A stretch of DNA of 15,396 nucleotides from UBA6921 sp031363085 (GCA_031363085.1 JANLTU010000225.1:1-15396); one strand, 5' to 3'. Numbered from the stretch's first letter, positions 1 through 6,777 are shown. Notes: a model not told the origin generated them from the letters alone. Program-made: numbers and translations.

Positions 1-82
1 CCCTTCTCCTTGCCTTCGGCTCTGCGAAAACCTGGCCATAGGACTTTCACCTATGAAGTAACGCGCCATGCCCGGCGCACAC
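1..82 (-). mobile_element. 5' end of a group IIC intron (partial, continues beyond position 1)
   Basis: Read on the minus strand, the sequence from about position 82 begins GTGTGCGCCGGGCATGGCGC. This matches the GUGYG start of group II introns and closely resembles the opening of bacterial class C introns such as the Oceanobacillus iheyensis one (GUGUGCCCGGCAUGGG). Two expected domain I helices follow. The first is GCGCC/GGCGC closing a GGGCAT loop. The second is CATAGG/CCTATG (plus-strand 37-55) closing a TGAAAGT loop, like the GGGUGAGAGUCCC element of class C introns. The 5' exon is the hairpin of attC 2, which fits the habit of class C introns of inserting just after stem-loops. The first intron base is either 82 (GTGTGCG) or 80 (GTGCGCC); the second would put the insertion between the two Ts of the attC R' box. 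The reverse transcriptase and domain V would lie outside the window. Confidence 0.78.
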
Positions 83-138
83 GTAAAGTTGAGGGGCGCG
101 CCGCTTTTGGCGCGTCCCTCTCGAACGCCATGTTAGAA
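81..138 (-). other. attC site 2, R' box interrupted by the intron
   Basis: On the minus strand the R'' box is TTCTAAC (138-132), the exact complement of the GTTAGAA box (464-458) that opens the same cassette. The site folds into a long hairpin: GAGGGACGCGCC (plus 109-120) pairs with GGCGCGCCCCTC (plus 91-102) with one mismatch and a six-base loop. It then reaches CAACTTTACG, where GTTRRRY is expected. Instead the sequence turns into the GTGTGCG start of the putative group II intron, so the R' box is split or lost. Confidence 0.75.
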
Positions 139-463
139 CTCTTTGGTCAGTCTTCGTCACGGACTTTGGCACAGAACGGACACTCCTCAGCAGGATGGTC
201 TTCGACTACCTCTTTGATGACGTCTGTCATTTCCTTTCTGTCATCAAAAATACCTTCCAATTCTCCTTTTGAAAATTTTGCGTTCCCTAACTTGTACGCT
301 TCAGTAATATCCGCAGCGCCTTCAAAAACCGCGTCATCATGGAATTTGCATCGTTCAAGAACGCCCGCTTGTAGGGCGATACCGATTGCAGCACCACACT
401 GTTGCTCATGATCTTCCATCATTCGTTTGGTACCGCCCATAGTGCTCTCCTTTTGAGTTCTAA
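83..463 (-). mobile_element. Integron gene cassette 2
   Basis: The cassette starts with TTAGAAC at the recombination point of attC 1 (cut between 464 and 463). It carries one gene and ends in attC 2. The start box and the R'' box of attC 2 are complementary, as required for a cassette that once circularised. Its downstream boundary is obscured by the intron. Confidence 0.75.
147..440 (-). CDS. Cassette-encoded protein of unknown function with a CxxC motif (97 aa)
   Basis: I do not recognise a named family. The protein is small, acidic and soluble, with no signal peptide or membrane segment. It has a glutamine/cysteine-containing N-terminal part (EQQCGAA), a central LGNAKFSKGELEGIF segment, a predicted helix and a C-terminal ECPFC motif that could bind a metal or form a disulfide. 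Start choice: the ATG at 440 has a strong ribosome binding site, AAGGAGAG, six to seven bases upstream, and begins only 23 bases inside the cassette. That arrangement is typical of cassette genes, which lack their own promoter and are read from an upstream one. A later in-frame ATG pair (residues 7-8) has no comparable site. The stop (TGA at 147-149) lies nine bases before the attC R'' box. Confidence 0.75.
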   Translation of the reverse strand: MGGTKRMMEDHEQQCGAAIGIALQAGVLERCKFHDDAVFEGAADITEAYKLGNAKFSKGELEGIFDDRKEMTDVIKEVVEDHPAEECPFCAKVRDED

Positions 464-521
464 CGTAGAGCTAACCGGCGCGCAGCGAAGCGTAGCGTCC
501 GTGTTGAGCGCCGGGTTGGGC
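458..521 (-). other. attC site 1 (64 bp)
   Basis: Minus strand: R'' GCCCAAC (521-515) and R' GTTAGAA (464-458) bound a pseudo-palindrome. Inside are the 7-base complementary arms CCGGCGC (514-508) and GCGCCGG (481-475). GCTCAAC lies opposite GTTAGC and leaves one unpaired C, like the extrahelical base that orients attC recognition by IntI. The centre (ACGCTTCGCTGCGCG) is also self-complementary. The R'' box is the exact complement of the GTTGGGC box at 909-903 that opens this cassette. Confidence 0.87.
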
Positions 522-908
522 GACGATGGCTTCCACTGGAGCGATTGCGCGATGCATAACCCGCCTGCATATGAAGCCGGAATATGTGATTGTGGCGGCA
601 CTAGAGCTGGCACCGTATGGTGGAGAAAGCTTTGTCGCCGCGCTTGTATCCTGGCCGTGGCCCTGAAAAATTGGTTTTCAGGACAACTAAACCGTGGATT
701 TCCTTAACATGAAACAATTTCCAGCCAAGCTCATGAGACTCACTACCACCACTGGTTTGATACGCGCGCAGAGCTTCGTGCCCCTTTCCGTCAACACCGC
801 AAGTATGCGGCTCGACGATTCGGCTATAACCGTCATAGGTGAAGCTCAGCGTATTCCTGTTGTTGATAGCGTTACAAATGCTCATTTGCTCTCCTTTTTG
901 TTGCCCAA
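464..908 (-). mobile_element. Integron gene cassette 1 (445 bp)
   Basis: On the minus strand the cassette runs from TTGGGC (cut within G|TTGGGC, between 909 and 908) to the G of the attC 1 R' box at 464. It holds one gene with an upstream ribosome binding site, about 80 bases of untranslated 3' DNA (522-600), then attC 1. The matching GTTGGGC and GCCCAAC boxes at its two ends are direct evidence of a unit able to circularise. Confidence 0.85.
601..885 (-). CDS. Small WYL-like domain protein, cassette-borne (94 aa)
   Basis: The protein resembles a stand-alone WYL-type domain. The N-terminal RNTLSFTYDGYSRIVEPHTCG, the central LRAYQTSGGS and the GWKLFHVKEIHGL stretch match the strand pattern of small WYL-like proteins often found in integron cassettes and near defence genes. 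WYL domains are thought to sense ligands, often nucleic acids or nucleotides, and usually sit behind a helix-turn-helix. Here there is no DNA-binding domain, signal peptide or membrane segment, so it would act alone in the cytoplasm or with another protein. The ATG at 885 lies 23 bases inside the cassette behind AAAAAGGAGAG, a strong ribosome binding site. Stop is TAG at 601-603. The family assignment rests on pattern memory, so the function is open. Confidence 0.8.
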   Translation of the reverse strand: MSICNAINNRNTLSFTYDGYSRIVEPHTCGVDGKGHEALRAYQTSGGSESHELGWKLFHVKEIHGLVVLKTNFSGPRPGYKRGDKAFSTIRCQL

Positions 909-909
909 C

Positions 910-1027
910 GTTAAGTAGACACCCTAAATGTCGTTTTATATTACGACAGTCTGGTGTACTAAACCGCTTCGGTCAATAATGGAGCCCTTAGCATCACAGC
1001 AGCCCTGTTTAGTACACCCCAATGTCG
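910..1027. repeat. Three alternating copies of a 21-24 nt motif with a long inverted repeat
   Basis: Copy A (plus, 910-933) and copy B (plus, 1007-1027) share GTTwAGTA, then CACCC, then AATGTCG, differing by small gaps. Copy C (minus, 964-944) starts GTTTAGTACACC and ends TGTCG. C and B form an inverted repeat: 12 perfect bases (GGTGTACTAAAC 953-964 with GTTTAGTACACC 1007-1018), a four-base mismatch, then 5 more (CGACA 944-948 with TGTCG 1023-1027). A and C also oppose each other as TGTCGT (929-934) and ACGACA (943-948). A short ACCG/CGGT hairpin (963-973) lies inside. The element fills most of the gap between the response regulator gene and the cassette array, and copy A begins one base from the cassette cut point. 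It could be an attI-like site, a miniature transposon or a protein-binding array. Confidence 0.65.
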
Positions 1028-1082
1028 ACGCAAACTACACCCGGTCAGTTTGTATCCCGGCCTCACTCTCCGCACGCTCTGG

Positions 1083-1835
1083 CTACATCTGCTTAAACCG
1101 CTGCGCGTAGGCGCGCGAGACCGAAAGGGTTTCGGTGTGTTCGCGCAGTTCCAGTAGGTAACGGCCTTGAAAGTCGCGGGTAATGCGGGTGATGGCGGCG
1201 ACGCGCACGATAGCATTGCGGTGGATGCGCCAGAATTTGTCGGGGTCGAGTTGGTCTTCGAGTTCTTTGAGCGGGGTGCGGATGATCCATTCGTGCTCGC
1301 GCGTAAACACCGAGGTGTATTTGTCGGCGGCCTGAAAATAGTCCACGTCGTCAATCGACAACAATTGCACGTCTTCGCCGCGCGCGGCTTTCAGCCATTG
1401 CAAAAAAGACGGGCGCGTTTCCAGCGCGTTCTTGAGCTTGACTAATAATGCGCCCATATCGACTGGAGCCGCGCTGAGTTGCGCTTGCAGGCGCGCGACG
1501 CTTTTGGCGAGCCGTTCCTGAGTGACGGGTTTGAGCAGGTAGTCGAGGGCGGCGTTTTCAAACGCTTGCACGGCGTAGTGGTCGTAGGCGGTGATGAACA
1601 CCACGCGGCACGCAGGCGGCATGCGCGCGGCGACTTCCAGGCCGGTGAGGCCGGGCATTTTAATGTCAAGAAAGGCCAGCTCAGGAGCCTCGACTTCGAT
1701 CATGCGCAGCGCTGCGATACCGTTTTCCGCAACGCCCACGATACGTAACTGCGGCCAGCAGTGCGCGAGCTGGCGCTGTAAATGTTCGCGCAGCGGAGCT
1801 TCGTCGTCGGCGATGATGGCGCGCGGGGGGTTCAT
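1083..1835 (-). CDS. LytTR-family response regulator (LytR/AlgR type, 250 aa)
   Basis: DNA-binding partner of the histidine kinase encoded just upstream. Residues 1-120 form a receiver domain, with acidic residues D10, D11 and E12, phospho-acceptor D57 (in LAFLDIKMPG), T82 and K102 in the KP pair. Residues about 145-250 form a LytTR domain, with the typical IDDVDYFQAADKYTSVF and FWRIHRNAIV segments. Phosphorylation would activate binding to target promoters. The length is normal for the family. The start ATG at 1835 overlaps the kinase stop as ATGA (1835-1832), so the two are translationally coupled. It is the last gene of the seven-gene operon. No convincing terminator follows; the next 50 bases lead into the repeat region at 910-1027. 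Confidence 0.93.
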   Translation of the reverse strand: MNPPRAIIADDEAPLREHLQRQLAHCWPQLRIVGVAENGIAALRMIEVEAPELAFLDIKMPGLTGLEVAARMPPACRVVFITAYDHYAVQAFENAALDYLLKPVTQERLAKSVARLQAQLSAAPVDMGALLVKLKNALETRPSFLQWLKAARGEDVQLLSIDDVDYFQAADKYTSVFTREHEWIIRTPLKELEDQLDPDKFWRIHRNAIVRVAAITRITRDFQGRYLLELREHTETLSVSRAYAQRFKQM

Positions 1836-2902
1836 AGGCCGATCTCTGCCGAAGACCCCGGCACGATGGGAAGCGTGAGGCTGACCTTCACTCCCGTGGG
1901 CAGATGCGGCTGAATCGTCAGTTGACCGCGCTCCTGGTACAGCGCGCGTAAGCGTGTGCGGATATTGTTGAGACCGACGCCCGCGCCGCGTTCCGCGCGC
2001 AAACCCAGGCCCGTGTCGATCACCTGGATGATTAATGCGTCGCCGGCCGCGTGCGCGCTAATTTGCACCGCGCCGCCGTCGATCTTGGGTTCCAGGCCGT
2101 GTTTCACCGCGTTTTCCACCAAGGGCTGGATCAGCAAGGGCGGCAGCGCGAGGCCGCGTAATGCAGCGGCGACGTCGATGTGATAACGCAAGCGCGCGCC
2201 CATGCGCAAGGCTTGAATTTCAAGATAGGCGGTCACCAGGGCGAGCTCTTCATCCAGCGTGGTTTGCGCAACGCGCGTGCGTTGCAGGCTGGAGCGCAGG
2301 TAGTCAGTGAAATGTTCGAGCATGCGCCGCGCGCGCTGCGGATCGGTCTCGATCAGGCCCACCACATTGGAGAGCGTGTTAAACAAAAAATGCGGCTCGA
2401 TCTGCGCCTGCAACAATTTAAGCTGCGTCTCGGTGAGGCGACGTTCCTGGTCAAGACGTTTTATATTTTCGGCTTGCAAAGCCGTCTGACTTTGCAGCAA
2501 GGCGCCGCGCGAATAAAAATAGTACGAGATAATGGCGCCGAACACCAAGGCGGCGGAGAACGAAACCACCACCGTACGCGGATGGGTTACGAACACGTCG
2601 ATGAGGGCAATGTCGGTGAACAGGCTGCCGATCACGATGCCGCAGATGGCGCCTAAGGGCACTGCAAAAAAACGCACGTTTACGCCACCGAGCGGCGACG
2701 GGTGCAGGTACGCAAAGATGTGTACCAAGGTAAAGATGCTCAGCCCGATGGACTGGGCAAAGATGACGTTGGCGCGCAAATCAATTTCCGTCAATACCGT
2801 GAGAAACGCGGCGATCAGAACATTGAAAAACACCACCAGCAGAAGTTCTTTGCCGAGCGCACGCCAAAAGGCGGAGCCGCATTGAGCCGGGTGCGCGGTC
2901 AT
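1832..2902 (-). CDS. LytS-class sensor histidine kinase (356 aa)
   Basis: Membrane histidine kinase of the His_kinase (PF06580) type. The N-terminal 130 residues hold about four hydrophobic segments (near 20-38, 48-66, 76-96 and 110-130) with very short loops, so the signal is probably sensed in or at the inner membrane. A coiled linker (135-165) leads to the phospho-acceptor region QIEPHFLFNTL with H171. The ATPase domain has the N box LVENAVKHG (N264), DTGLG (D296) and GVGLNNIRTRL (308-318). The open frame extends upstream to 3094, but that part runs inside the preceding gene and encodes arginine-rich sequence unlike a kinase. The ATG at 2902 overlaps the preceding stop as ATGA and is preferred. 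The stop overlaps the response regulator start. Confidence 0.9.
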   Translation of the reverse strand: MTAHPAQCGSAFWRALGKELLLVVFFNVLIAAFLTVLTEIDLRANVIFAQSIGLSIFTLVHIFAYLHPSPLGGVNVRFFAVPLGAICGIVIGSLFTDIALIDVFVTHPRTVVVSFSAALVFGAIISYYFYSRGALLQSQTALQAENIKRLDQERRLTETQLKLLQAQIEPHFLFNTLSNVVGLIETDPQRARRMLEHFTDYLRSSLQRTRVAQTTLDEELALVTAYLEIQALRMGARLRYHIDVAAALRGLALPPLLIQPLVENAVKHGLEPKIDGGAVQISAHAAGDALIIQVIDTGLGLRAERGAGVGLNNIRTRLRALYQERGQLTIQPHLPTGVKVSLTLPIVPGSSAEIGL

Positions 2903-4128
2903 TGCCACGCACGCTGCCAGACGAAATACAGCGTGAGTTTTTCCGGCAGCAGCCGGTACGCGGCGGCGCGTTTGCCGCCGAAGCAGCGCACGCCCGTTTC
3001 GAAGTATTGACGGTCGCCGTCGTAACGCAATGCCGCCGTGCCGACGCTGCCGCCATCTTCGGGGGTGTGCAAAATATCCAGTGCCGGGCTCCACGTCGTG
3101 CCGGTGTAGGACACACGCAGCAATGTATTTTTACGCAGCAAATTGGGTGGCTCGAAGTAACGCATGTTATAGGAGATAGTGCCATAAACAGCGGCGCGGG
3201 GCAGCGCTGCTTGAGCGAGTAAATCCTGTTGTCGCCGGGCCAGAGTTGCCAGGTCTTGCCATTGTCGTGCCGAATACGCCGCGCTGTCATACCAAGCTTC
3301 GGTCAACCATGAAACGCCGGAGCGGTGTGTCCAGGTGAATCCCGCCAGCGCCTTGTGCCCGTGTCGGTGCTGCACGCTGATCAGCGGGTCGTCTGTGGCG
3401 AGCAGTGCAGAGTCCGACGACGTCAGTGTGTTGATCTGCTGTTGATAGCGGCGTTGATACAGCGCTTCGGCGTGCCATTCGAGCGCCGCACTGACCACCT
3501 GCGAGAAGGCGGCACCCGCTTCGAATTTATTGCGCCGGCTGCCGCGCGCGACCGCATACACATCGGCGGTATCGAGACGCCGATAAAAACGTGCGGCCAG
3601 CGCTTCGTCGTCGCGCGCTTGTTGGGCTTCACCGCGCCGTGGATTGGCATACACCACGCTGAGCGCGTTAGTTTCATCAAAGCGTTCCCAGGCGAGTAGC
3701 GGCACACCCTCTTGCGTCACGGCATAAGGCACGCGGCGATTTTCGCGTTGCACCACGTCGAGCGGGCGAAAGCCGAAGCCGACACCCCAGCTCAGCACTT
3801 TTTTTCCGATGCTTAGATAGTGCGTGCCGAGCGTGGCGTCGTAATAGAGTTCGTCGACCATGGTGTCGAGATCAGGCGCCGTGTGCTCATGCACCTGCCA
3901 GCGCGCCGACACCAGCGCATTCAATCCAGCGTTCTTGTAACGTAGATCGAGTTCTTGACGGCTGCTGTAATGGTCGAAAGTGTTAAACGGCTGCGGTCTA
4001 AACAGCGGGCTATTTTCACGCGCCTGATGGACCTCGGGTGCCACGCGCAGATTCACCGCGAGGTCGGCGGCCGGCGCACGGGTTGCTATGCTCAACATTA
4101 TTAACCCGGCGCAACGGAAGTAACGCAT
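2899..4128 (-). CDS. Predicted outer-membrane beta-barrel protein of the transport operon (409 aa)
   Basis: No named family is recognised with certainty. A short signal peptide (MRYFRCAGLIMLSIATRAPAA) is followed by a mature protein made almost wholly of alternating hydrophobic and polar stretches rich in Tyr, Trp, Arg and Asp. Examples are ELDLRYKNAGLNALVSARWQ, HYLSIGKKVLSWGVGFGFRP and AVYGTISYNMRYF, ending KLTLYFVWQRAW. That pattern is typical of an outer-membrane beta-barrel, and similar barrels often accompany lipoprotein-sorting-like genes. It starts three bases after the stop of the LolA-like gene and its TGA overlaps the kinase start, so it belongs to the same operon. It probably forms the outer-membrane end of the route built by the ABC exporter and the LolA-like carrier. 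A substrate-binding or scaffold role is also possible. Confidence 0.8.
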   Translation of the reverse strand: MRYFRCAGLIMLSIATRAPAADLAVNLRVAPEVHQARENSPLFRPQPFNTFDHYSSRQELDLRYKNAGLNALVSARWQVHEHTAPDLDTMVDELYYDATLGTHYLSIGKKVLSWGVGFGFRPLDVVQRENRRVPYAVTQEGVPLLAWERFDETNALSVVYANPRRGEAQQARDDEALAARFYRRLDTADVYAVARGSRRNKFEAGAAFSQVVSAALEWHAEALYQRRYQQQINTLTSSDSALLATDDPLISVQHRHGHKALAGFTWTHRSGVSWLTEAWYDSAAYSARQWQDLATLARRQQDLLAQAALPRAAVYGTISYNMRYFEPPNLLRKNTLLRVSYTGTTWSPALDILHTPEDGGSVGTAALRYDGDRQYFETGVRCFGGKRAAAYRLLPEKLTLYFVWQRAWQ

Positions 4129-4131
4129 CCG

Positions 4132-4866
4132 CTATTCTGCCACGCCGTTACGCACCAGAAACATCGGATTGTAAACTTCGTCCGGCAAGCTTTTAGGTGT
4201 GCTGTCCAAGTAGCGAATCACGGTTTTCTGGCCGGTTTGAATCGCATCGATTAATGTCATGCTCGTCACCTTGGATTGCCCGTGTACGGTCTCTAGGGCA
4301 AAGGTCGCGCGCTTGGCCAGCTTGCCGGAGGCGACGTAAAGATCGGCGCTGACCGGATGATGATCGGACTGCGCCAGATACAGTTCGATGCGCGCATAAC
4401 TCACGCCTTTGCGGATGGCGCTGAGGTCGAGACGCACAGCGGGGATGCCGTCGAGGTCGACTGCACCGTGCAGCACACCGGTGTAATCCTCGCTCCAGGT
4501 CATGGTGGCGATGTCGCCGGTGGATGCCTCGCCGAGCAATTTTTGCAGCGGCGTGATGCGGATCGGGCGTTGGCTGGTAGGCACGATGATCCAGAATTGA
4601 TCGTCGAGCATCAGCACTTTTTGTCCCAGTTCGCCGGGCGTTTTGAACAGCACCAGGGAGCGGCGCCCCGGTTGGGTGTACACGCTGTAGCGGCGTTCTT
4701 TATCGAGCTGGCCGTTTTTATAGAGTTGCACTTGGGTGTCGACGTGCATTGCCTCCGCCGCCAGTCGATAGCGATCCGCTGCCTTCAGTAAAGTGACAAC
4801 ATCGGCGCCCGAAGCCGAGGTGGAAACGAAGGCGAGCATTGCGAGTCCAAAAAGGCTATTAAACAT
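4132..4866 (-). CDS. Outer-membrane lipoprotein-sorting protein, LolA-like (244 aa)
   Basis: Periplasmic carrier of the LolA-like superfamily, resembling PF17131 'outer membrane lipoprotein-sorting protein'. A Sec signal peptide (residues 1-20, ending STSASG before ADVV) is followed by the family's typical blocks: GRRSLVLFKTPGELGQKVLMLDDQFWIIVPTSQRPIRITPLQKLLGEASTGDIATMTWSEDY at about 67-128, shown here only as a guide to position (key features: LVLF, P-x-E-x-G, W92, P96 and a D-x-x-x-x-W-S-E-D element). The fold is expected to hold a hydrophobic or acylated ligand. The open frame continues upstream to 5073 inside the permease gene, but the ATG at 4866 gives the signal peptide directly and overlaps the permease stop by eight bases. 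Confidence 0.88.
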   Translation of the reverse strand: MFNSLFGLAMLAFVSTSASGADVVTLLKAADRYRLAAEAMHVDTQVQLYKNGQLDKERRYSVYTQPGRRSLVLFKTPGELGQKVLMLDDQFWIIVPTSQRPIRITPLQKLLGEASTGDIATMTWSEDYTGVLHGAVDLDGIPAVRLDLSAIRKGVSYARIELYLAQSDHHPVSADLYVASGKLAKRATFALETVHGQSKVTSMTLIDAIQTGQKTVIRYLDSTPKSLPDEVYNPMFLVRNGVAE

Positions 4867-6079
4867 GGGCGAGCGCCTCCACGATGGGTTTGCGCGCAGC
4901 GCTGCGGCTGGCGAACCAGGCGGCGGCGATACACAAGATGACCACTGCCAGCGACGTCGCCGCATACAATTCAACCGAGGCATTGATGCTGAGCGGATAA
5001 CCTTCGGATTGTCCGGGTGGCGGTGGCATTTGAATGTTTGCCAGCGCCAGAAAAATAGTTGTGCCGCCCGCAAGCAGCATGCCCAGCAGCGTGCCGGAGA
5101 CGCCGATCACGGCGGCTTCGAGCAGAAAATTACGCACCACTTGCGCGGGCAGCGTGCCCATCGCGCGCAGCGTGCCGATCTCACGCGTGCGCTCGACCAC
5201 GGTCATCGCCAGCGTATTCCACACCGCAAACGCCACCATCAAAATGATCACCACACCGAGCAGCCCGAAAATTCGCTGGTACAAACTCCTGACGGCAAAG
5301 TAGTAGTAGGCTTGTTCCCACCACGATTGCAGGTCCAGCGCCGGCAGTTGTTTTTCCAGGTCGCTGCGCACGGCGCCGGTGAGTTCGGTGTCCCACAGAT
5401 ACACCGACACGGTGCTTGCCTTGTCGGTAAGCAACAGTTTTTGCGCGGTGTCCAAACTGGTGAGGACCAGACGCTTGTCGACCTCCGGCACGCCCACCGT
5501 AAAGATGCCGCGCACGCGCACGTCCTGAGCATTCAGTCCATTTTCGGTGGTGGTGGACAACAGCGTGAGCGAGCTGCCGACTTGCGCCTTCAACTGACGC
5601 GCCAGGTCTTTTCCAAGTAACACTTCCGGATCGGCGCCGGGCTGCGCTTTGACGCTGAGGATGGCGCCGGAGAGGATTTTCAGGAACGGCCCTTTCACCG
5701 CAAATTCGCCGCGCGGGTCCACGCCGGTGCCGAAAAATACCGTGGATTTGTCGCCGTTGCTGATCAAGCCGGTGAACTGCACGCGCGGCAGGGCGCTGCG
5801 GATGCGTGGGTCGCGTTCGAGGCGATTTTTCAGGGCGGCATAATCGCTCAAGCCCAAGGCCATCGGCGTGTCTTCTTCCTGGGTGAAAAAATTGCGCTGG
5901 GCGATGACGATGTGCCCGGTATCGCGCGCGCTCATCTCTTGCAGCGATTGGAAAGTGTAGAGCGCGAAGCCGCCGCCGATCAGTACCGCGCCGGTGCCGA
6001 CCGCCGCGATCAGCACAGTGATGGCAGCGCGGCGGCGGTTACGCAACACATTTTTGCAAGCAAAAATCAGCCATTTCAT
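4859..6079 (-). CDS. ABC transporter permease, FtsX/MacB/LolCE type (406 aa)
   Basis: Inner-membrane subunit of a type VII (mechanotransmission) ABC system. The topology is typical: one N-terminal helix (about 18-42), a large periplasmic MacB_PCD-like domain (about 45-268), then three C-terminal helices (about 270-295, 316-346 and 372-392). The ERTREIGTLRAMG segment (296-308) before the third helix is the conserved cytoplasmic coupling region that meets the ATPase. Only one permease gene is present, so the complex is probably a homodimer, unlike LolCE. The start ATG at 6079 overlaps the ATPase stop as ATGA. With a LolA-like protein directly downstream, it probably lifts a lipid-linked or hydrophobic cargo from the inner membrane to that carrier. 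Confidence 0.92.
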   Translation of the reverse strand: MKWLIFACKNVLRNRRRAAITVLIAAVGTGAVLIGGGFALYTFQSLQEMSARDTGHIVIAQRNFFTQEEDTPMALGLSDYAALKNRLERDPRIRSALPRVQFTGLISNGDKSTVFFGTGVDPRGEFAVKGPFLKILSGAILSVKAQPGADPEVLLGKDLARQLKAQVGSSLTLLSTTTENGLNAQDVRVRGIFTVGVPEVDKRLVLTSLDTAQKLLLTDKASTVSVYLWDTELTGAVRSDLEKQLPALDLQSWWEQAYYYFAVRSLYQRIFGLLGVVIILMVAFAVWNTLAMTVVERTREIGTLRAMGTLPAQVVRNFLLEAAVIGVSGTLLGMLLAGGTTIFLALANIQMPPPPGQSEGYPLSINASVELYAATSLAVVILCIAAAWFASRSAARKPIVEALAHV

Positions 6080-6777
6080 TGCAGTGCTCCATCGAAAATC
6101 GTCAGGCTGCGATCACAGCGCGCGGCCATGCGTTCGTCGTGCGTGGCGATCAGAAACGTGGTGCGATGGGTTCGACCGAGCTCGTGCATCAAGTCGATGA
6201 TGTGGCGTGCGGTGTCGGTGTCGAGATTCGCGGTCGGCTCGTCGGCGATGACCAGCTTGGGTTCTTTCACCAGGGCGCGCGCCACCGCCACGCGTTGGCG
6301 TTGCCCACCGGAGAGTTGATCAGGTCGGTGCCGTGCAACCGCTGCGAGACCGACGCGTTCCAACATCGCTTCCACGCGGGTTTTACGCTGTGCCTTCGGC
6401 AGCCCGGTCAACAGCAGGGGGTACTCGACATTTTCGGAAGTGGTCATCACCGGTACCAGATTGAAGCCCTGAAACACAAAGCCGATGTGCTGGCGGCGCA
6501 GCAGCGCAAGCTGTTGTTGCGACAGTGCGGCGGTGTCCTGCCCGTCGATCAAGTAGCGCCCCGCGTCCGGGGTATCCAGCAGCCCGCAAAGATTGAGCAG
6601 CGTGGTTTTGCCGCTGCCCGACGGGCCTTTGAGCGCGGCAAATTCGCCGCCGTGCAATTGCAGATGAATGTTGCGCAGCGCCACAACCCGGTTCTCACCC
6701 AGGCGATAAGTTTTGCTGGCGCCTTCAAGTTGCACGATGGCCGGGCTCGTCGGCGCTACATTTACGACCGCGTTCAT
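6076..6777 (-). CDS. ABC transporter ATP-binding protein, LolD/MacB-like (233 aa)
   Basis: Cytoplasmic ATPase that powers the FtsX-type permease encoded next. All motifs are intact: Walker A GPSGSGKTT (51-59), Q-loop Q103 in VFQGFNLVP, the signature LSGGQRQRVAVARAL (155-169), Walker B LVIADEP with catalytic E180, D-loop NLD (184-186) and switch H213. The length and the NLVP/MTTSENVEYPL stretch are typical of the LolD/MacB/FtsE group. It starts at 6777 in an ATGA overlap with the helical-repeat gene and ends in another with the permease. MacB proper fuses ATPase and permease, so this separate arrangement is closer to LolD. Confidence 0.95.
   Translation of the reverse strand: MNAVVNVAPTSPAIVQLEGASKTYRLGENRVVALRNIHLQLHGGEFAALKGPSGSGKTTLLNLCGLLDTPDAGRYLIDGQDTAALSQQQLALLRRQHIGFVFQGFNLVPVMTTSENVEYPLLLTGLPKAQRKTRVEAMLERVGLAAVARHRPDQLSGGQRQRVAVARALVKEPKLVIADEPTANLDTDTARHIIDLMHELGRTHRTTFLIATHDERMAARCDRSLTIFDGALQ

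Noticed and set aside
10..411. 133-residue plus-strand frame at the left end
   Set aside because: It runs antisense through the intron end, attC 2 and the cassette gene, which have independent evidence.
929..948. LexA box or Tn402-type terminal repeat suggested by TGTCGTTTT...ACGACA
   Set aside because: The spacing does not fit a LexA box, and similarity to the Tn402 end is lost after the first nine bases; the symmetry is better explained by the alternating repeat copies.
938..976. Promoter for the cassette array on the minus strand (TTGACC at 976-971, TAATAT at 943-938)
   Set aside because: The spacing is 27 bases, and at 17 bases from TTGACC only CAGACT is found; no acceptable pair exists.
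2903..3094. Upstream extension of the histidine kinase frame by 64 residues
   Set aside because: It lies inside the beta-barrel gene in another frame, is rich in arginine and lacks membrane segments; the ATG at 2902 in an ATGA overlap is a better start.
4867..5073. Upstream extension of the LolA-like frame by 69 residues
   Set aside because: It overlaps the permease gene and would bury the clear signal peptide that begins at the ATG at 4866.
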